From positions 1 through 61,474 of the forward strand of contig JAJXWH010000033.1 in assembly GCA_021781745.1 (NCBI GenBank): 61,474 bases of DNA, given 5' to 3'. The notes below the pieces were generated by a model. That model was not told the origin of the DNA. It saw only the letters and a list, made by a program, of their open reading frames with translations, and made no database searches. The DNA is from Bacillota bacterium (lineage in GTDB: Bacteria; Bacillota; Clostridia; Clostridiales; Clostridiaceae). The first letter of the stretch is position 1, and every line of letters begins with the position of its first letter. Shown piece after piece: positions 17,458-27,101 of the stretch. A program made the position numbers and the translations under genes.

Positions 17458-17932
17458 TTTTATAAAGTATTATAAAGGCAATAAATTAAATTTGCTTTTT
17501 GTATTATTTTTAGTTCGAGTTTTCTGCATTTTATGAATATAAGCATAGGTTTCAAAGATAATATGGTGAATAATGAAAAAGAATTTAAGAAATGACATTG
17601 TTAAGTTTGTATTTATTTCTTAGATTCTTTTTTATGTAATTTTTTATTTACGCGAAATTTAGCTAATTAGATTTTGTAAATTTATGATATAATTAAAAAA
17701 TACTTAATAAGAGTTCTGAAACTAAGTATTGTTCTTATTAATTTTAAGTAGGGGAATATGAAAGAAATTAATATATATAAGCAAATTTATAGCTTAATTT
17801 ATTAGATAAAAATATTTATGATTTCGTTAAGTTATCGCATAAATTTAGATTCCAAAATATTTATCTATATAAGTGAAAAAGTATAATTTCGGAAGTATGA
17901 CTAAATATATGCAAAAGGTTTGGAGAGATTTT
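17458..17932. other. Gene-free interval before recD2
   Basis: A 475-base AT-rich interval. Besides the terminator at 17474 it holds a possible -10 element TATAAT at 17688-17693 with no convincing -35. I see no reading frame with a ribosome binding site and no repeat. Confidence 0.5.
17474..17500 (+). terminator. Terminator after the hydro-lyase cluster
   Basis: AAAGGCAA (17474-17481) pairs with TTGCTTTT (17492-17499), with one G-U pair, followed by T residues. Confidence 0.6.
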
Positions 17933-20185
17933 ATGGAAGTTCTAAATGGTTTTGTTGAGAACATTGTTTTTAAAAGTGAGGATACTGGTTATGTCGTTTG
18001 TAGAATTAGGAATGATAAAAATTTAATTAGTGCTGTTGGCACAGTTCCTTTTTTGAAGGAAGGACAAAATGTAAAATTAACTGGATACTGGACTGTGCAT
18101 AAGCAATTTGGAAATCAATTTAATATTCAAGAATATGAGGAACTTCTACCAAATTCATTGGATGGAATAGAAAAATATTTGAGTGCAGGAATAATCCATG
18201 GAATAGGGCCTGTCACAGCTAAAAAGATAATAGAAAAGTTTGGTGAAGAAACTTTAGATATAATGGAGAATAATATTGAAAGGCTAATGGAGATAGAAGG
18301 TATAGGAGAGAAAAAATTTCAGATAATATATGAGTCATATATTGAACAGCAAGGGTTAAAAGATATAATTCTATATTTTCATAAACACGGGGTAACAAAT
18401 AATCAATGTGTCAAAATTTATAAGAAATTTGGACCAAACGCAAGGCAGATAGTATGTGATAACCCTTATATATTATGCGATGAAATATCAGGTATTGGAT
18501 TTAAAACAGCGGATAGAATTGCTATGAGCATAGGAATTGAGAAGAATTCTGATTTTAGAATTCAAAGTGGAATTAAGTATGTAATGAATCAATTTTGCGC
18601 TGCAGGTAACACATTTATGCCTAAAAACAATATAATAGAAGAGTGTGAGAAAAACTTACTAGTTCCTAAAGAATTAATTGGAAGAAATATATATGATATG
18701 GCAGCGAAGCAAAAAATTATTGTAGAAAACGTTGATGGCAGTGAAGTTGGATTTTTACTTCAATATTATTATTGTGAACTTGGTGTAACAAGCAAAATAA
18801 TAACTTTGGGATTGCAGCAAATACAAACTATAAATTCAGATGTTGATTTTGAAATTGATGTATTTGAAAAAGAGCAAAATATTAAATTTGCAGAATCCCA
18901 AAGAGAAGCAATAATTGGTGCATTTAATAATGGTATAGAAATAATTACAGGTGGTCCTGGTACAGGTAAAACTACAATAATAAAAGCAATAATACATATT
19001 TATGAGAATAACGGCATGAAAGTAATACTTGGAGCACCAACAGGGAGAGCAGCAAAGAGAATGACTGAATCAACTGGCCGGGAAGCTAAAACAATACATA
19101 GGCTACTAGAAATGGGGATTTCAGAAGATGACGAATCAGTCTTTGAGAGAGGAGAGTCATCCCCTTTAGACTGTGATGTAATAATAATTGATGAAGCATC
19201 CATGATTGATATCATTCTAATGCAAAATTTGCTTAAAGCTATAAACTTAGGTACAAGATTAATAATTGTTGGGGATGTCGATCAATTGCCATCTGTTGGA
19301 CCAGGAAATGTATTAAAAGATCTTATAGAGAGTGACTATATAAAAGTAGTAAGGTTAAGAGAAATCTTTAGGCAGGAATCAGAAAGTTTAATTGTAGTAA
19401 ATGCACATAAAATTAATCAAGGGGAGATGCCGGTATTAAATCAAAAGGATAAAGATTTCTTCTTTATTAATGAGGAAAGCCAAGAGAGAATTGTAAATAC
19501 CATAATAGATTTAATAAATAGGCGATTGCCTAAATTTAATAAATCCTGGGATAAGTTGAAAGATATGCAGGTTCTAACACCTATGAGGAAAGGAATACTT
19601 GGGGTTACTAATTTAAACACTAAACTTCAGGAAATGTTTAATCCACCTTCAAAGGATAAAAAAGAAAAAACTTCTCGAGATATAATTCTTAGAGAAGGAG
19701 ACAAAGTGATGCAAACTAAGAATAACTACACTTTAAAATGGATCAGGGTTAGCGGCTTTGGAGAAAGTGAAGGCGTTGGAGTTTTTAATGGTGATTTAGG
19801 TTTTATAGAAAGTATAGATGAAGAAAGAAAAATTTTAACTATTATATTTGATGAAGAAAGAAAAGTACTTTATGATTTTAACTTTTTGGATGAATTAGAT
19901 TTGGCGTATGCAACAACAATTCATAAAAGTCAGGGAAGTGAATTTAAGGTCGTAGTTATTCCTGTATTTATGGGGTCTCCTTTTTTAATGAATCGTAATT
20001 TACTTTATACAGGAATTACAAGAGCTAAACAATTAGTAGTTGTTATTGGATTTCAAAAGGCATTAATGTATATGGTTAATAATACAAATAGTATAGAAAG
20101 ATATTCTGCTTTGAAATATAGAATTAAGGATATAATAACAAAAGATGAGTTTGAAGACCAATTGAAAGGAGATAAGGGTGTATGA
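17933..20185 (+). CDS. recD2: RecD2-family ATP-dependent DNA helicase
   Basis: A 750-residue 5'-3' superfamily 1B helicase of the RecD2/YrrC type, acting in recombination and replication repair without RecBC. An N-terminal OB-like region and helix-hairpin-helix repeats (IHGIGPVTAKKI, MEIEGIGEKKF, ISGIGFKTADRI) precede the motor. Walker A is GGPGTGKTT (about residues 340-348), Walker B IIIDEASMID, and the C-terminal motif is YATTIHKSQGSEF. The start at 17933 is chosen because GGAGAG lies five bases before it; the longer frame from 17873 begins with GTG and no ribosome binding site. Its stop overlaps the next start (ATGA). Confidence 0.95.
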   Translation: MEVLNGFVENIVFKSEDTGYVVCRIRNDKNLISAVGTVPFLKEGQNVKLTGYWTVHKQFGNQFNIQEYEELLPNSLDGIEKYLSAGIIHGIGPVTAKKIIEKFGEETLDIMENNIERLMEIEGIGEKKFQIIYESYIEQQGLKDIILYFHKHGVTNNQCVKIYKKFGPNARQIVCDNPYILCDEISGIGFKTADRIAMSIGIEKNSDFRIQSGIKYVMNQFCAAGNTFMPKNNIIEECEKNLLVPKELIGRNIYDMAAKQKIIVENVDGSEVGFLLQYYYCELGVTSKIITLGLQQIQTINSDVDFEIDVFEKEQNIKFAESQREAIIGAFNNGIEIITGGPGTGKTTIIKAIIHIYENNGMKVILGAPTGRAAKRMTESTGREAKTIHRLLEMGISEDDESVFERGESSPLDCDVIIIDEASMIDIILMQNLLKAINLGTRLIIVGDVDQLPSVGPGNVLKDLIESDYIKVVRLREIFRQESESLIVVNAHKINQGEMPVLNQKDKDFFFINEESQERIVNTIIDLINRRLPKFNKSWDKLKDMQVLTPMRKGILGVTNLNTKLQEMFNPPSKDKKEKTSRDIILREGDKVMQTKNNYTLKWIRVSGFGESEGVGVFNGDLGFIESIDEERKILTIIFDEERKVLYDFNFLDELDLAYATTIHKSQGSEFKVVVIPVFMGSPFLMNRNLLYTGITRAKQLVVVIGFQKALMYMVNNTNSIERYSALKYRIKDIITKDEFEDQLKGDKGV

Positions 20186-21198
20186 GGAATATATGTAAAG
20201 TAACTCTAGAAGATTTAAAATACGCTTTTGATAAGATAGATTATTGGTATAAGAAAAACATTAAATTTTTAACTATTATTACAGTTCCATTTAATACATC
20301 ATGTATTTTTTCAAATATAATATATAAACTTACTCAAAATGACAATAAAGTACTATACGTATGGGGAAAAAATGGAGAGAACAAAGAGCTGATAAATGTA
20401 GTAAGAGAATTTGATTCGAATATTACTCATTCTTACATTGAAAAGGGAAACTCAAGTACAAATCTTACGTTTACACATTATAATAATCTGATAAAGATTG
20501 ATGATCAATATGATTTGGTTATTTTTGATGACATAACATATTTTTCAAATCTAAGCAGTGTAAGTGTGAGGGAGATGCTAGAGAATTGTGGAAGTCTTGG
20601 GGAAAGAGTGCTGTTATACAGCATAGAAAAGATGGCATTAATTGGTGACAAGTTTGAATTGGCAGCATATAATTACAAAAAACCTTTTGTAGAACCTAGA
20701 ATACTAACAACTAGAATAGATTTGAATTCAGATATTCCATTTACTCTTTATGATTATCTTAAGTGGTTCAGAGAAAATAATCACAAAGTAGCTATCTATG
20801 TACCTAGTAGAGAGAAACTTAATATAGTCAATGATTATTTTATTAATAAGTTAAAGCTTTCAGATGTAAGAATAATAAAAGTTTCAAGTAATGATGATAT
20901 TAAAAAATGTGAAAAAGTATCAAAATACAAGGATAAGGCAATATTTATAATAACTAATAAAATAGAGGAGTTACTTGAAAATTGTTATATTGATGATGCT
21001 GTGGTTTTATTTTCTGATAATGAAAGGTATAACTATAAAAAGTTTATATATATTTGTGGCCAAATAAGAAATATAAATCTAAAGTTACCAGAGGTTCTTT
21101 TAGTATCAAATGAAGTATCAGAAGATATGGAAAAGGCAAAAAGTATGGCAAGAGATTTCAATAAAAAAGTATGGGAAAAACGTTTAATAGAATTATAA
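20182..21198 (+). CDS. Degenerate ComFA-like protein
   Basis: A 338-residue protein in the position of comFA, coupled to recD2 by a four-base overlap and overlapping comFC by 28 bases. Its layout follows a helicase but the motifs are worn down. The Walker A site reads TVPFNTSCIF (about residues 34-43) with no GxGKT. Walker B is DLVIFDDITYF (about 112-122) where ComFA has a DEVD-like box. The motif VI area reads YICGQIRN (about 291-298) where ComFA has an AGRxGR-like sequence. The N-terminal zinc-finger part of ComFA is missing. I infer a ComFA descendant without ATPase activity; homology rests on position and the C-terminal pattern. Confidence 0.6.
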   Translation: MRNICKVTLEDLKYAFDKIDYWYKKNIKFLTIITVPFNTSCIFSNIIYKLTQNDNKVLYVWGKNGENKELINVVREFDSNITHSYIEKGNSSTNLTFTHYNNLIKIDDQYDLVIFDDITYFSNLSSVSVREMLENCGSLGERVLLYSIEKMALIGDKFELAAYNYKKPFVEPRILTTRIDLNSDIPFTLYDYLKWFRENNHKVAIYVPSREKLNIVNDYFINKLKLSDVRIIKVSSNDDIKKCEKVSKYKDKAIFIITNKIEELLENCYIDDAVVLFSDNERYNYKKFIYICGQIRNINLKLPEVLLVSNEVSEDMEKAKSMARDFNKKVWEKRLIEL

Positions 21199-21827
21199 GA
21201 AAGTTATGGGAAGGATTAATTGAAGTAATATACCCAAGGGAAAATTACTGCATTATATGTAAAGAGGATGATTGTTTTGGGATATGTAATCACTGTAAAC
21301 AGAGTATAAAAATTATAAGTGATTCATATCAGGATGAGATAATAAGTTATGGATATTATGGAGGCGTGTTAAAGGATTTAATACTTAAATTTAAATATAA
21401 GAGCAATTTTACAGCAGGGGATATACTCACGGAATTATTAGAAGAATATATTATTAGAAACTTAGATTATAAAAAATATCTAATTACATATATACCTTTA
21501 TCAAGAAAATCTAAAAAGATTAGAGGATTTAATCAGTGTGAGTACATTGCGAGGAAAATAGCGCGAGATTTATCTATTGAAGCTCTAGAAGTTTTAATAA
21601 AGGATAAAGAAACAAAAGAACAAAAAACACTGAAAAGAGACGAACGATACGAAAATATAAAAAGTGCTTTTAAAGTGAAGAAAGGAATAGAATTGAAAGG
21701 TTTCAGTATTATACTAATAGATGATGTGACTACTACGGGAGCAACCATTAGAGAAGCATATAAATTATTAATAAAATATAAAGTAAAAGACATAAAACTC
21801 TTGACCTTAGCTAAAAGTCATATATAA
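21171..21827 (+). CDS. comFC: ComFC-type phosphoribosyltransferase
   Basis: A 218-residue ComF-family protein used in natural transformation. It carries an N-terminal zinc ribbon (CIICKEDDCFGICNHC, about residues 25-40) and a C-terminal phosphoribosyltransferase domain with ILIDDVTTTGATI (about 181-193). The gene overlaps its predecessor by 28 bases. The ATG at 21171 has only a weak ribosome binding site, so coupling is likely. The last codons contain the promoter of the raiA RNA. Confidence 0.92.
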   Translation: MGKTFNRIIRKLWEGLIEVIYPRENYCIICKEDDCFGICNHCKQSIKIISDSYQDEIISYGYYGGVLKDLILKFKYKSNFTAGDILTELLEEYIIRNLDYKKYLITYIPLSRKSKKIRGFNQCEYIARKIARDLSIEALEVLIKDKETKEQKTLKRDERYENIKSAFKVKKGIELKGFSIILIDDVTTTGATIREAYKLLIKYKVKDIKLLTLAKSHI

Positions 21828-21828
21828 T
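21801..21828 (+). promoter_or_regulatory. Sigma-A promoter of raiA RNA, inside comFC
   Basis: TTGACC (21801-21806), a 16-base spacer and TATAAT (21823-21828). The expected start, about 21835, coincides with the first paired base of the RNA. Confidence 0.7.
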
Positions 21829-21834
21829 ATTAAT

Positions 21835-22050
21835 GTAAAGCTAGGTTTGTGGTTGAAAGTCGAAGCTAGTCGCAGGCAAAACGATCCACGTAATTTAGAT
21901 AAAATGTCTAAGGAGCATGGTGCGGTATAGAAGTAAGACCTGCCAGATTGTATTCTGAGAGGGTTAGTAGTGAGGGATTAAATTCTAATAGCGAAAGCTC
22001 CAGCAGGCGAGTGTGGGGTCAAAAACCAGGTCAACTAGCTTTACTTTTAT
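21835..22050 (+). ncRNA. raiA-RNA: raiA RNA
   Basis: A structured, GC-richer segment of about 210 nucleotides just upstream of the ribosome hibernation factor gene, the defining location of the raiA RNA motif of Firmicutes and Actinobacteria. The closing stem is perfect over ten bases: GTAAAGCTAG (21835-21844) with CTAGCTTTAC (22035-22044), followed by TTTTATTT. Several internal complementary blocks are present (GCAGGC, GACCTGCC, CAGCAGGCG). It has its own promoter and end, and hpf has a separate promoter downstream, so it should be an independent RNA and not an hpf leader. Its molecular function is not established from sequence. Confidence 0.85.
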
Positions 22051-22154
22051 TTAAACTTAAAAATTATAAGTAAATTTGTAGAATATCTCTAATCTAGTAC
22101 CTAAGATTGGAGTCATTTTTTGTACATAATTTTCAGAATTTACTGATAACTCTC

Positions 22155-22183
22155 TTGTTAAGTTTGCAAAAAAGTGATAGAAT
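22155..22183 (+). promoter_or_regulatory. Sigma-A promoter of hpf
   Basis: TTGTTA (22155-22160), a 17-base spacer and TAGAAT (22178-22183), about 55 bases before the hpf start. Confidence 0.65.
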
Positions 22184-22243
22184 ATTAATAACTTAAACAT
22201 ATTAAGTTTAAAAAACTTTTTCATATGAGAGGGGCTGGAATTG

Positions 22244-22777
22244 ATGAAGGTTACAGTTATAGCAAAAAATATGGAGCTAACAGATGCACTAAAGGAAATA
22301 GTGCAAAAAAAGGTAAGCAAATTGGAAAAGTATTTTGAAGTAGAAGTAGAAGCTAAAGCTACATTAAGCGTTCAAAAAAATAGACATAAAATCGAAGTTA
22401 TGATTCCATTTAATGGTGTAGTATTAAGAGGAGAAGAGGCAACTTCTGATATGTACAAGTCATTGGACTTGGTAGAAGATAAATTAGAAAGACAAATTAG
22501 AAAGCAAAAAACTAGATTGTCTAGAAAACATAGTGGATCATTAAAATTTGGCGAAATAAATAATATAGAAATTAACTCACCGGAGGAAGACCATGGTAAA
22601 TTAGTTAGAGTAAAGAAATTTGGAGTTAAGCCAATGAACTCTGAAGAAGCAATCCTTCAAATGGATTTATTAGGACATAATTTCTTTGTATATCAAGATG
22701 CAGACAGCAGTAAAGTAAATGTTATTTATAAAAGAAAAGATGGAGACTACGGTTTATTAGAACCTGAATTTATATAA
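22244..22777 (+). CDS. hpf: Ribosome hibernation promoting factor, long form
   Basis: A 177-residue long HPF (RaiA/YvyD) that dimerises 70S ribosomes into inactive 100S particles. The N-terminal S30AE domain (residues 1-105, MKVTVIAKNMELTDALKEIV) is joined by a short linker to the C-terminal dimerisation domain (VRVKKFGVKPMNSEEAILQMDLLGHNFFVYQD). The start is ATG at 22244, not the TTG three bases earlier; AGAGGGG precedes it. It has a clear own promoter and terminator. Confidence 0.96.
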   Translation: MKVTVIAKNMELTDALKEIVQKKVSKLEKYFEVEVEAKATLSVQKNRHKIEVMIPFNGVVLRGEEATSDMYKSLDLVEDKLERQIRKQKTRLSRKHSGSLKFGEINNIEINSPEEDHGKLVRVKKFGVKPMNSEEAILQMDLLGHNFFVYQDADSSKVNVIYKRKDGDYGLLEPEFI

Positions 22778-22792
22778 AGAAAATTAAAAAAT

Positions 22793-22840
22793 AACTGTCT
22801 AAGGTGCACAGTTAATGCGTGTACCTTAGATAGTTTTTTT
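22793..22840 (+). terminator. Terminator after hpf
   Basis: AACTGTCTAAGGT (22793-22805) pairs with ACCTTAGATAGTT, with one G-U pair, followed by a T-run. Confidence 0.88.
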
Positions 22841-23052
22841 GTTCGTTAAGTATGAATATTAATAAATCATGATTAATTTATTAATAAAAAATTAATATTA
22901 GTCATTTTATTTGGGAATTAATATAAAAATGATGAGTTTTATTGAAAATAGGATAAGTAAAATGGTATAATTATAAAATATGTAGTTTATAAAAAAATTA
23001 AAGATATATTTTGGAATAAAGATGAAATATACAATTTTGAAAGGATGACATT

Positions 23053-25635
23053 ATGGGACTATTAGATGCCTTATTTGGAACATATAGTGAAAGAGAAGTC
23101 AAAAGACTTAAACCAATTATACAAAAAATAAATGATTTAGATGAAGAAATGCAAAAGCTTTCAGATGAGGAATTAAAAGCTAAGACTTCTGAGTTCAAGG
23201 AAAGATTAGCAAATGGAGAAACTCTAGATGATATTTTACCAGAAGCATTTGCTGTTATAAGAGAAGCGTCAACAAGAATTTTAGGGATGAAACATTATGA
23301 CGAACAGCTTATGGGAGGAATGGTACTTCACCAAGGTAGAATATCGGAAATGAAAACAGGTGAAGGTAAAACTTTAGTTGCAACATTACCAGCATACTTA
23401 AATGCTTTAAGTGGAAATGGTGTTCATATAGTAACTGTTAATGATTATCTTGCAAAAAGAGATATGGAACAAATGGGTCAATTATATGGTTTCTTAGGAT
23501 TGACTACAGGAGTTATCGTACATGAGCTAAATAATGATCAAAGAAGAGAAGCATATGCTTCAGACATTACTTATGGAACAAATAATGAGTTTGGATTTGA
23601 CTATTTAAGAGATAACATGGTGGTTTATAAAGAAGAAAGAGTTCAAAGACCATTAAATTTTGCTATAGTCGATGAAGTTGACTCGATTTTAATAGACGAA
23701 GCTAGAACTCCACTTATAATCTCTGGTCAAGGAGAAAAATCTACTGAATTCTATAAGGTTGCTGACTATTTTGCGAAGAAATTAGTTGCAGAAAGAGATT
23801 TTACAAGAGATGAAAAAGCCAATGCAGTAATGCTAACTGATGAAGGCGTTAGAAAAGCAGAAGCAACATTTAAAGTTAGTAACTATGCTGATGCTGAAAA
23901 TATAGAATTGCAACATTATGTAACTCAAGCTTTAAAAGCTAACTTTGCCATGAGAAGAGATAAAGATTATATGGTTAAAGATGGTGAAGTAATAATTGTT
24001 GATGAATTTACAGGAAGACTTATGGAAGGTAGAAGATATTCAGATGGTCTTCACCAAGCAATAGAAGCAAAAGAAGGAGTTAAGATTGCAAGAGAATCAA
24101 AAACTCTAGCTACTATTACATTCCAAAATTACTTCAGAATGTATAAAAAGTTATCTGGTATGACAGGTACAGCATTAACAGAAGAAAATGAATTTAGAGA
24201 AATTTATGGATTAGACGTTGTTGTTATTCCAACACATAAGCCAATAGCAAGAAAAGATAATCCAGATTTAGTATTTAGTACTGAGCTTGGAAAAATAAAA
24301 GCAGTTGCATCAGAAGTGGAAAAAGCTCATGCAAAAGGTCAACCAGTGCTTGTTGGTACAGTAAGTATTGAAAAGTCAGAACTTGTTTCAAGCATGCTTA
24401 AGAAAAAAGGAGTACCACACCAAGTATTAAATGCTAAGTTCCATGAACAAGAAGCTGAGATAATAAGCCATGCTGGTGAAAAGGGAATGGTTACTATAGC
24501 TACTAATATGGCTGGTAGAGGTACCGATATTAAGCTTGGTGAAGGTGTAGTTGAGCTAGGTGGCCTTAAGATTATTGGTACTGAGAGACATGAATCAAGA
24601 AGAATAGATAACCAATTAAGAGGGCGTTCAGGAAGACAAGGAGATCCAGGTGAATCAACATTCTTTATTTCATTAGAGGATGATTTAATGAGAATATTTG
24701 GATCAGAAAAGATTCAAGGTGTTGTTGAAAAATTAGGTCTTCAAGAAGAAGAAGCTATTGAAAGTAAAATGGTTTCAAAGGCTATAGAAAATGCTCAAAA
24801 GAAGGTTGAAGGTAATAACTTTGATATAAGAAAAACACTATTAGGTTATGATGATGTAATGAATGTCCAAAGAGAAGTTATTTACAAGCAAAGATCAGAA
24901 GTGCTTGAAGGTGAAGATGTAAAACAAGAAATACTGGCAATGACAAAAGAACTTATCGCAGATGCTGTTAATACACATATTACAGGTGAATCTGAAGATT
25001 ATAGGGAAGAGTTCTTACATTTGATGATGACATTGCAAGAAATATGTATACCACCAAATTCAGTTAACTTACCTAGTCTTGAAAATATGTCTAATGAAGA
25101 AATAATTGAAAATCTTTTTGAAATTGCAAGTAAATTCTATGATCAAAAAGAAGAGGAATTTGGTGCAGAAAGATTAAGAGAAATTGAAAGAGTTGTACTT
25201 CTAAGAGCAGTTGATACTAAATGGATGAATCATATAGATAACATGGATCATTTAAAACAAGGTATTGGACTTCAATCATTTAAACAAATTGATCCAGTTC
25301 AAGCATATCAAATGGAAGGTAGCGAAATGTTTAATGAAATGATTAAGGCAATCAAGGAAGAAACAGTTAAGCTATTATTCCGTGTTAAAATTGAAGTTGC
25401 TCCAGAAAGAGTAAGAGTTGCTCAAGAAACAGCAGCTATTCATGCAGATGCATCAAGTGCAGCCGTGGGACCAATAGGTCCAGGAAATCCAGGAGAACCT
25501 GGAGCTGGCTCTTCAGGTGGACCAAGTGCTGGACCAGTGGCTCCTGTTAGAAATCTTGAAAAGCATGGAAGAAACGAATTATGTTCATGCGGCAGTGGAA
25601 AAAAATATAAAAATTGCTGTGGAAGAGAAGTTTAG
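23053..25635 (+). CDS. secA: Preprotein translocase ATPase SecA
   Basis: An 860-residue motor that drives proteins through SecYEG. Walker A is MKTGEGKT (about residues 100-107), the DEVD box lies in [19 protein letters not shown], and [14 protein letters not shown] and [12 protein letters not shown] mark the second motor domain. The C-terminal zinc domain is intact ([15 protein letters not shown], about residues 841-855). Before it lies a Gly/Pro-rich stretch (about 810-832) of collagen-like GPxGxP units, a flexible linker. The start is supported by AAGGATG upstream. hpf-secA-prfB is a common clostridial order. Confidence 0.98.
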   Translation: MGLLDALFGTYSEREVKRLKPIIQKINDLDEEMQKLSDEELKAKTSEFKERLANGETLDDILPEAFAVIREASTRILGMKHYDEQLMGGMVLHQGRISEMKTGEGKTLVATLPAYLNALSGNGVHIVTVNDYLAKRDMEQMGQLYGFLGLTTGVIVHELNNDQRREAYASDITYGTNNEFGFDYLRDNMVVYKEERVQRPLNFAIVDEVDSILIDEARTPLIISGQGEKSTEFYKVADYFAKKLVAERDFTRDEKANAVMLTDEGVRKAEATFKVSNYADAENIELQHYVTQALKANFAMRRDKDYMVKDGEVIIVDEFTGRLMEGRRYSDGLHQAIEAKEGVKIARESKTLATITFQNYFRMYKKLSGMTGTALTEENEFREIYGLDVVVIPTHKPIARKDNPDLVFSTELGKIKAVASEVEKAHAKGQPVLVGTVSIEKSELVSSMLKKKGVPHQVLNAKFHEQEAEIISHAGEKGMVTIATNMAGRGTDIKLGEGVVELGGLKIIGTERHESRRIDNQLRGRSGRQGDPGESTFFISLEDDLMRIFGSEKIQGVVEKLGLQEEEAIESKMVSKAIENAQKKVEGNNFDIRKTLLGYDDVMNVQREVIYKQRSEVLEGEDVKQEILAMTKELIADAVNTHITGESEDYREEFLHLMMTLQEICIPPNSVNLPSLENMSNEEIIENLFEIASKFYDQKEEEFGAERLREIERVVLLRAVDTKWMNHIDNMDHLKQGIGLQSFKQIDPVQAYQMEGSEMFNEMIKAIKEETVKLLFRVKIEVAPERVRVAQETAAIHADASSAAVGPIGPGNPGEPGAGSSGGPSAGPVAPVRNLEKHGRNELCSCGSGKKYKNCCGREV

Positions 25636-25640
25636 TTTAG

Positions 25641-25683
25641 TTGACAGTTAACAATTAAGGTGAAAAACTCTAAGGAGTTTTTT
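25641..25683 (+). repeat. Dispersed CAGTTAAC-type repeat with hairpin terminator, copy 3
   Basis: TTGACAGTTAACAATTAAGG (25641-25660) followed by AAAACTC (25664-25670) pairing with GAGTTTT (25675-25681) and T residues. The same order, repeat then a short A/T-flanked hairpin, occurs at 60477. It probably serves as the secA terminator. Confidence 0.6.
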
Positions 25684-25698
25684 AAAAGAATAAATAAT

Positions 25699-25785
25699 GG
25701 TATAATAAATTCCGTAGAGATTTATAAAATGTTGTTATTAATTAAGTAACAATTAAGGTTAGATTTCTGCGGAATTTTTATCAAC
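25699..25785 (+). ncRNA. Candidate small RNA between secA and prfB
   Basis: An extended -10 element, TGG-TATAAT (25698-25706), is followed at once by AAATTCCGTAGAGAT (25707-25721), which pairs over 15 bases, with two G-U pairs, with ATTTCTGCGGAATTT (25763-25777). An inner hairpin TTGTTA/TAACAA fits within, and the stem ends in a T-run. That would give a transcript of about 65-70 nucleotides, or an attenuator in a long prfB leader. No coding frame fits. Confidence 0.4.
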
Positions 25786-25819
25786 GTGAATTATTTATTG
25801 AATAGAATTACGATAAGTG

Positions 25820-25828
25820 TGATATAAT
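25820..25828 (+). promoter_or_regulatory. Possible prfB promoter, extended -10
   Basis: TGA-TATAAT (25820-25828) is a good extended -10; the best -35 (TTGAAT, 25798-25803) has a long 19-base spacer. Confidence 0.4.
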
Positions 25829-25944
25829 TACAAAATAGTATGTAACGATTTATATTATTTCATGTAATGAATAAGCATCTTGTTAGAAATTTTAAGAATA
25901 ATTATAAATTAGAATTAAGGAAGTACTAAAAGGATTTCTTTATA

Positions 25945-25974
25945 AACTGTTACTTGTTAACTGTAAACTGATAG
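25945..25974 (-). repeat. Dispersed CAGTTAAC-type repeat, copy 4
   Basis: AACTGTTACTTGTTAACTG and following bases, inverted relative to the copy at 25641, so that two copies flank the 300-base secA-prfB interval. It ends about 15 bases before the prfB start. Confidence 0.55.
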
Positions 25975-25988
25975 AATGGGGTGATTAG

Positions 25989-27084
25989 ATGATTATAGAG
26001 CTTGAAAAAGAATTAGTAAAGCTTCCTAACATAAAAAAATCTATAGAAGAAATGGGGGCTTCACTTTGACAGAGGAGGTTTAGAAAAAGAACTTCATGAA
26101 TTAGAATGTCAAATGCAAGAGCCAGGTTTTTGGGATGATACTAAAAGAGCAGAGGAAGTTACAAAAAAAAGTAAAGTTATAAAGAGTAAAATTGACAATT
26201 ATGATAAACTTAAGTCACAAATTGAGGATATTGAAGTATTGAAAGAGATTATGGAAGAAGACGACCAGGAGTCTGCTGATGAAATAATAGATACAATAAG
26301 GAGCATAGAAGCCCAAATTGAAGATTATAATATGAAAGTGCTCTTATCTGGAGAATATGATAAAAATAATGCCATTTTAACATTGCATGTTGGTGTTGGT
26401 GGCACTGATGCTAACGATTGGACTGAGATGCTTTTAAGAATGTATACAAGATGGTGTGAAAAGCAAGGTTATAGTATTGAAACTTTAGATTTACTTCCAG
26501 GGGATGAGGCTGGAATTAAGAGTGTTACACTAAAAGTCAATGGAGAGTATGCATACGGATACCTAAAAGCTGAAAAAGGAATTCATAGATTAGTTAGAAT
26601 TTCGCCATTTAATGCTAATGGTAAGAGACAAACATCTTTTGCTTCAATGGAGGTACTCCCAGAGCTTACAAAAGAGCAGGATATAGACATAAAAGCTGAC
26701 GATTTAAAAATAGATACGTACAGATCAGGAGGTGCTGGAGGACAGCACGTTAATAAAACTGATTCTGCAGTTAGAATTACTCATCTGCCTACTGGAATAG
26801 TTGTACAATGTCAAAATGAAAGAAGCCAATTTGCTAATAAAGATACAGCTATGGAAATGCTTAAATCTAAATTAGTTGAGTTAAAAGAAAGAGCACATAA
26901 GGAAAAGATTGAGGATTTAACTGGGGAACTAAAAGATATGGGTTGGGGAAGTCAAATAAGATCATATGTATTCCATCCCTACAGTATGGTTAAAGATCAT
27001 AGAACTAATGTGGAAACATCAAATGTTACAGCAGTAATGGATGGTGAAATAGATATGTTTATAAATTCATATTTAAAACATTAA
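25989..27084 (+). CDS. prfB: Peptide chain release factor 2 with programmed +1 frameshift
   Basis: RF2 terminates translation at UGA and UAA. The gene starts at ATG 25989 (GGGGTG upstream), reads 26 codons to CTT-TGA-C (26064-26070) and continues in the +1 frame as DRGGLEKELHELECQM. This is the standard autoregulatory frameshift: low RF2 slows decoding of the UGA and favours the shift. GGGGG at 26054-26058 is the Shine-Dalgarno-like stimulator. The stop-recognition SPF tripeptide (RISPFNANG) and the peptidyl-tRNA hydrolysis motif SGGAGGQHVNKTDS are intact. The full product has 364 residues. A frame beginning at 26113 is only the downstream part and not a separate gene. Confidence 0.97.
26054..26070 (+). 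promoter_or_regulatory. RF2 programmed frameshift site
   Basis: GGGGG stimulator followed by CTT TGA C. Translation slips from CTT (26064-26066) to the overlapping TTT and continues with GAC at 26068. Confidence 0.95.
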
Positions 27085-27101
27085 TAAAAATAATATAAGC
27101 A

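Noticed and set aside
26113..27084. Separate gene starting at ATG 26113
   Set aside because: This is the downstream part of prfB, reached through the programmed frameshift from 25989.
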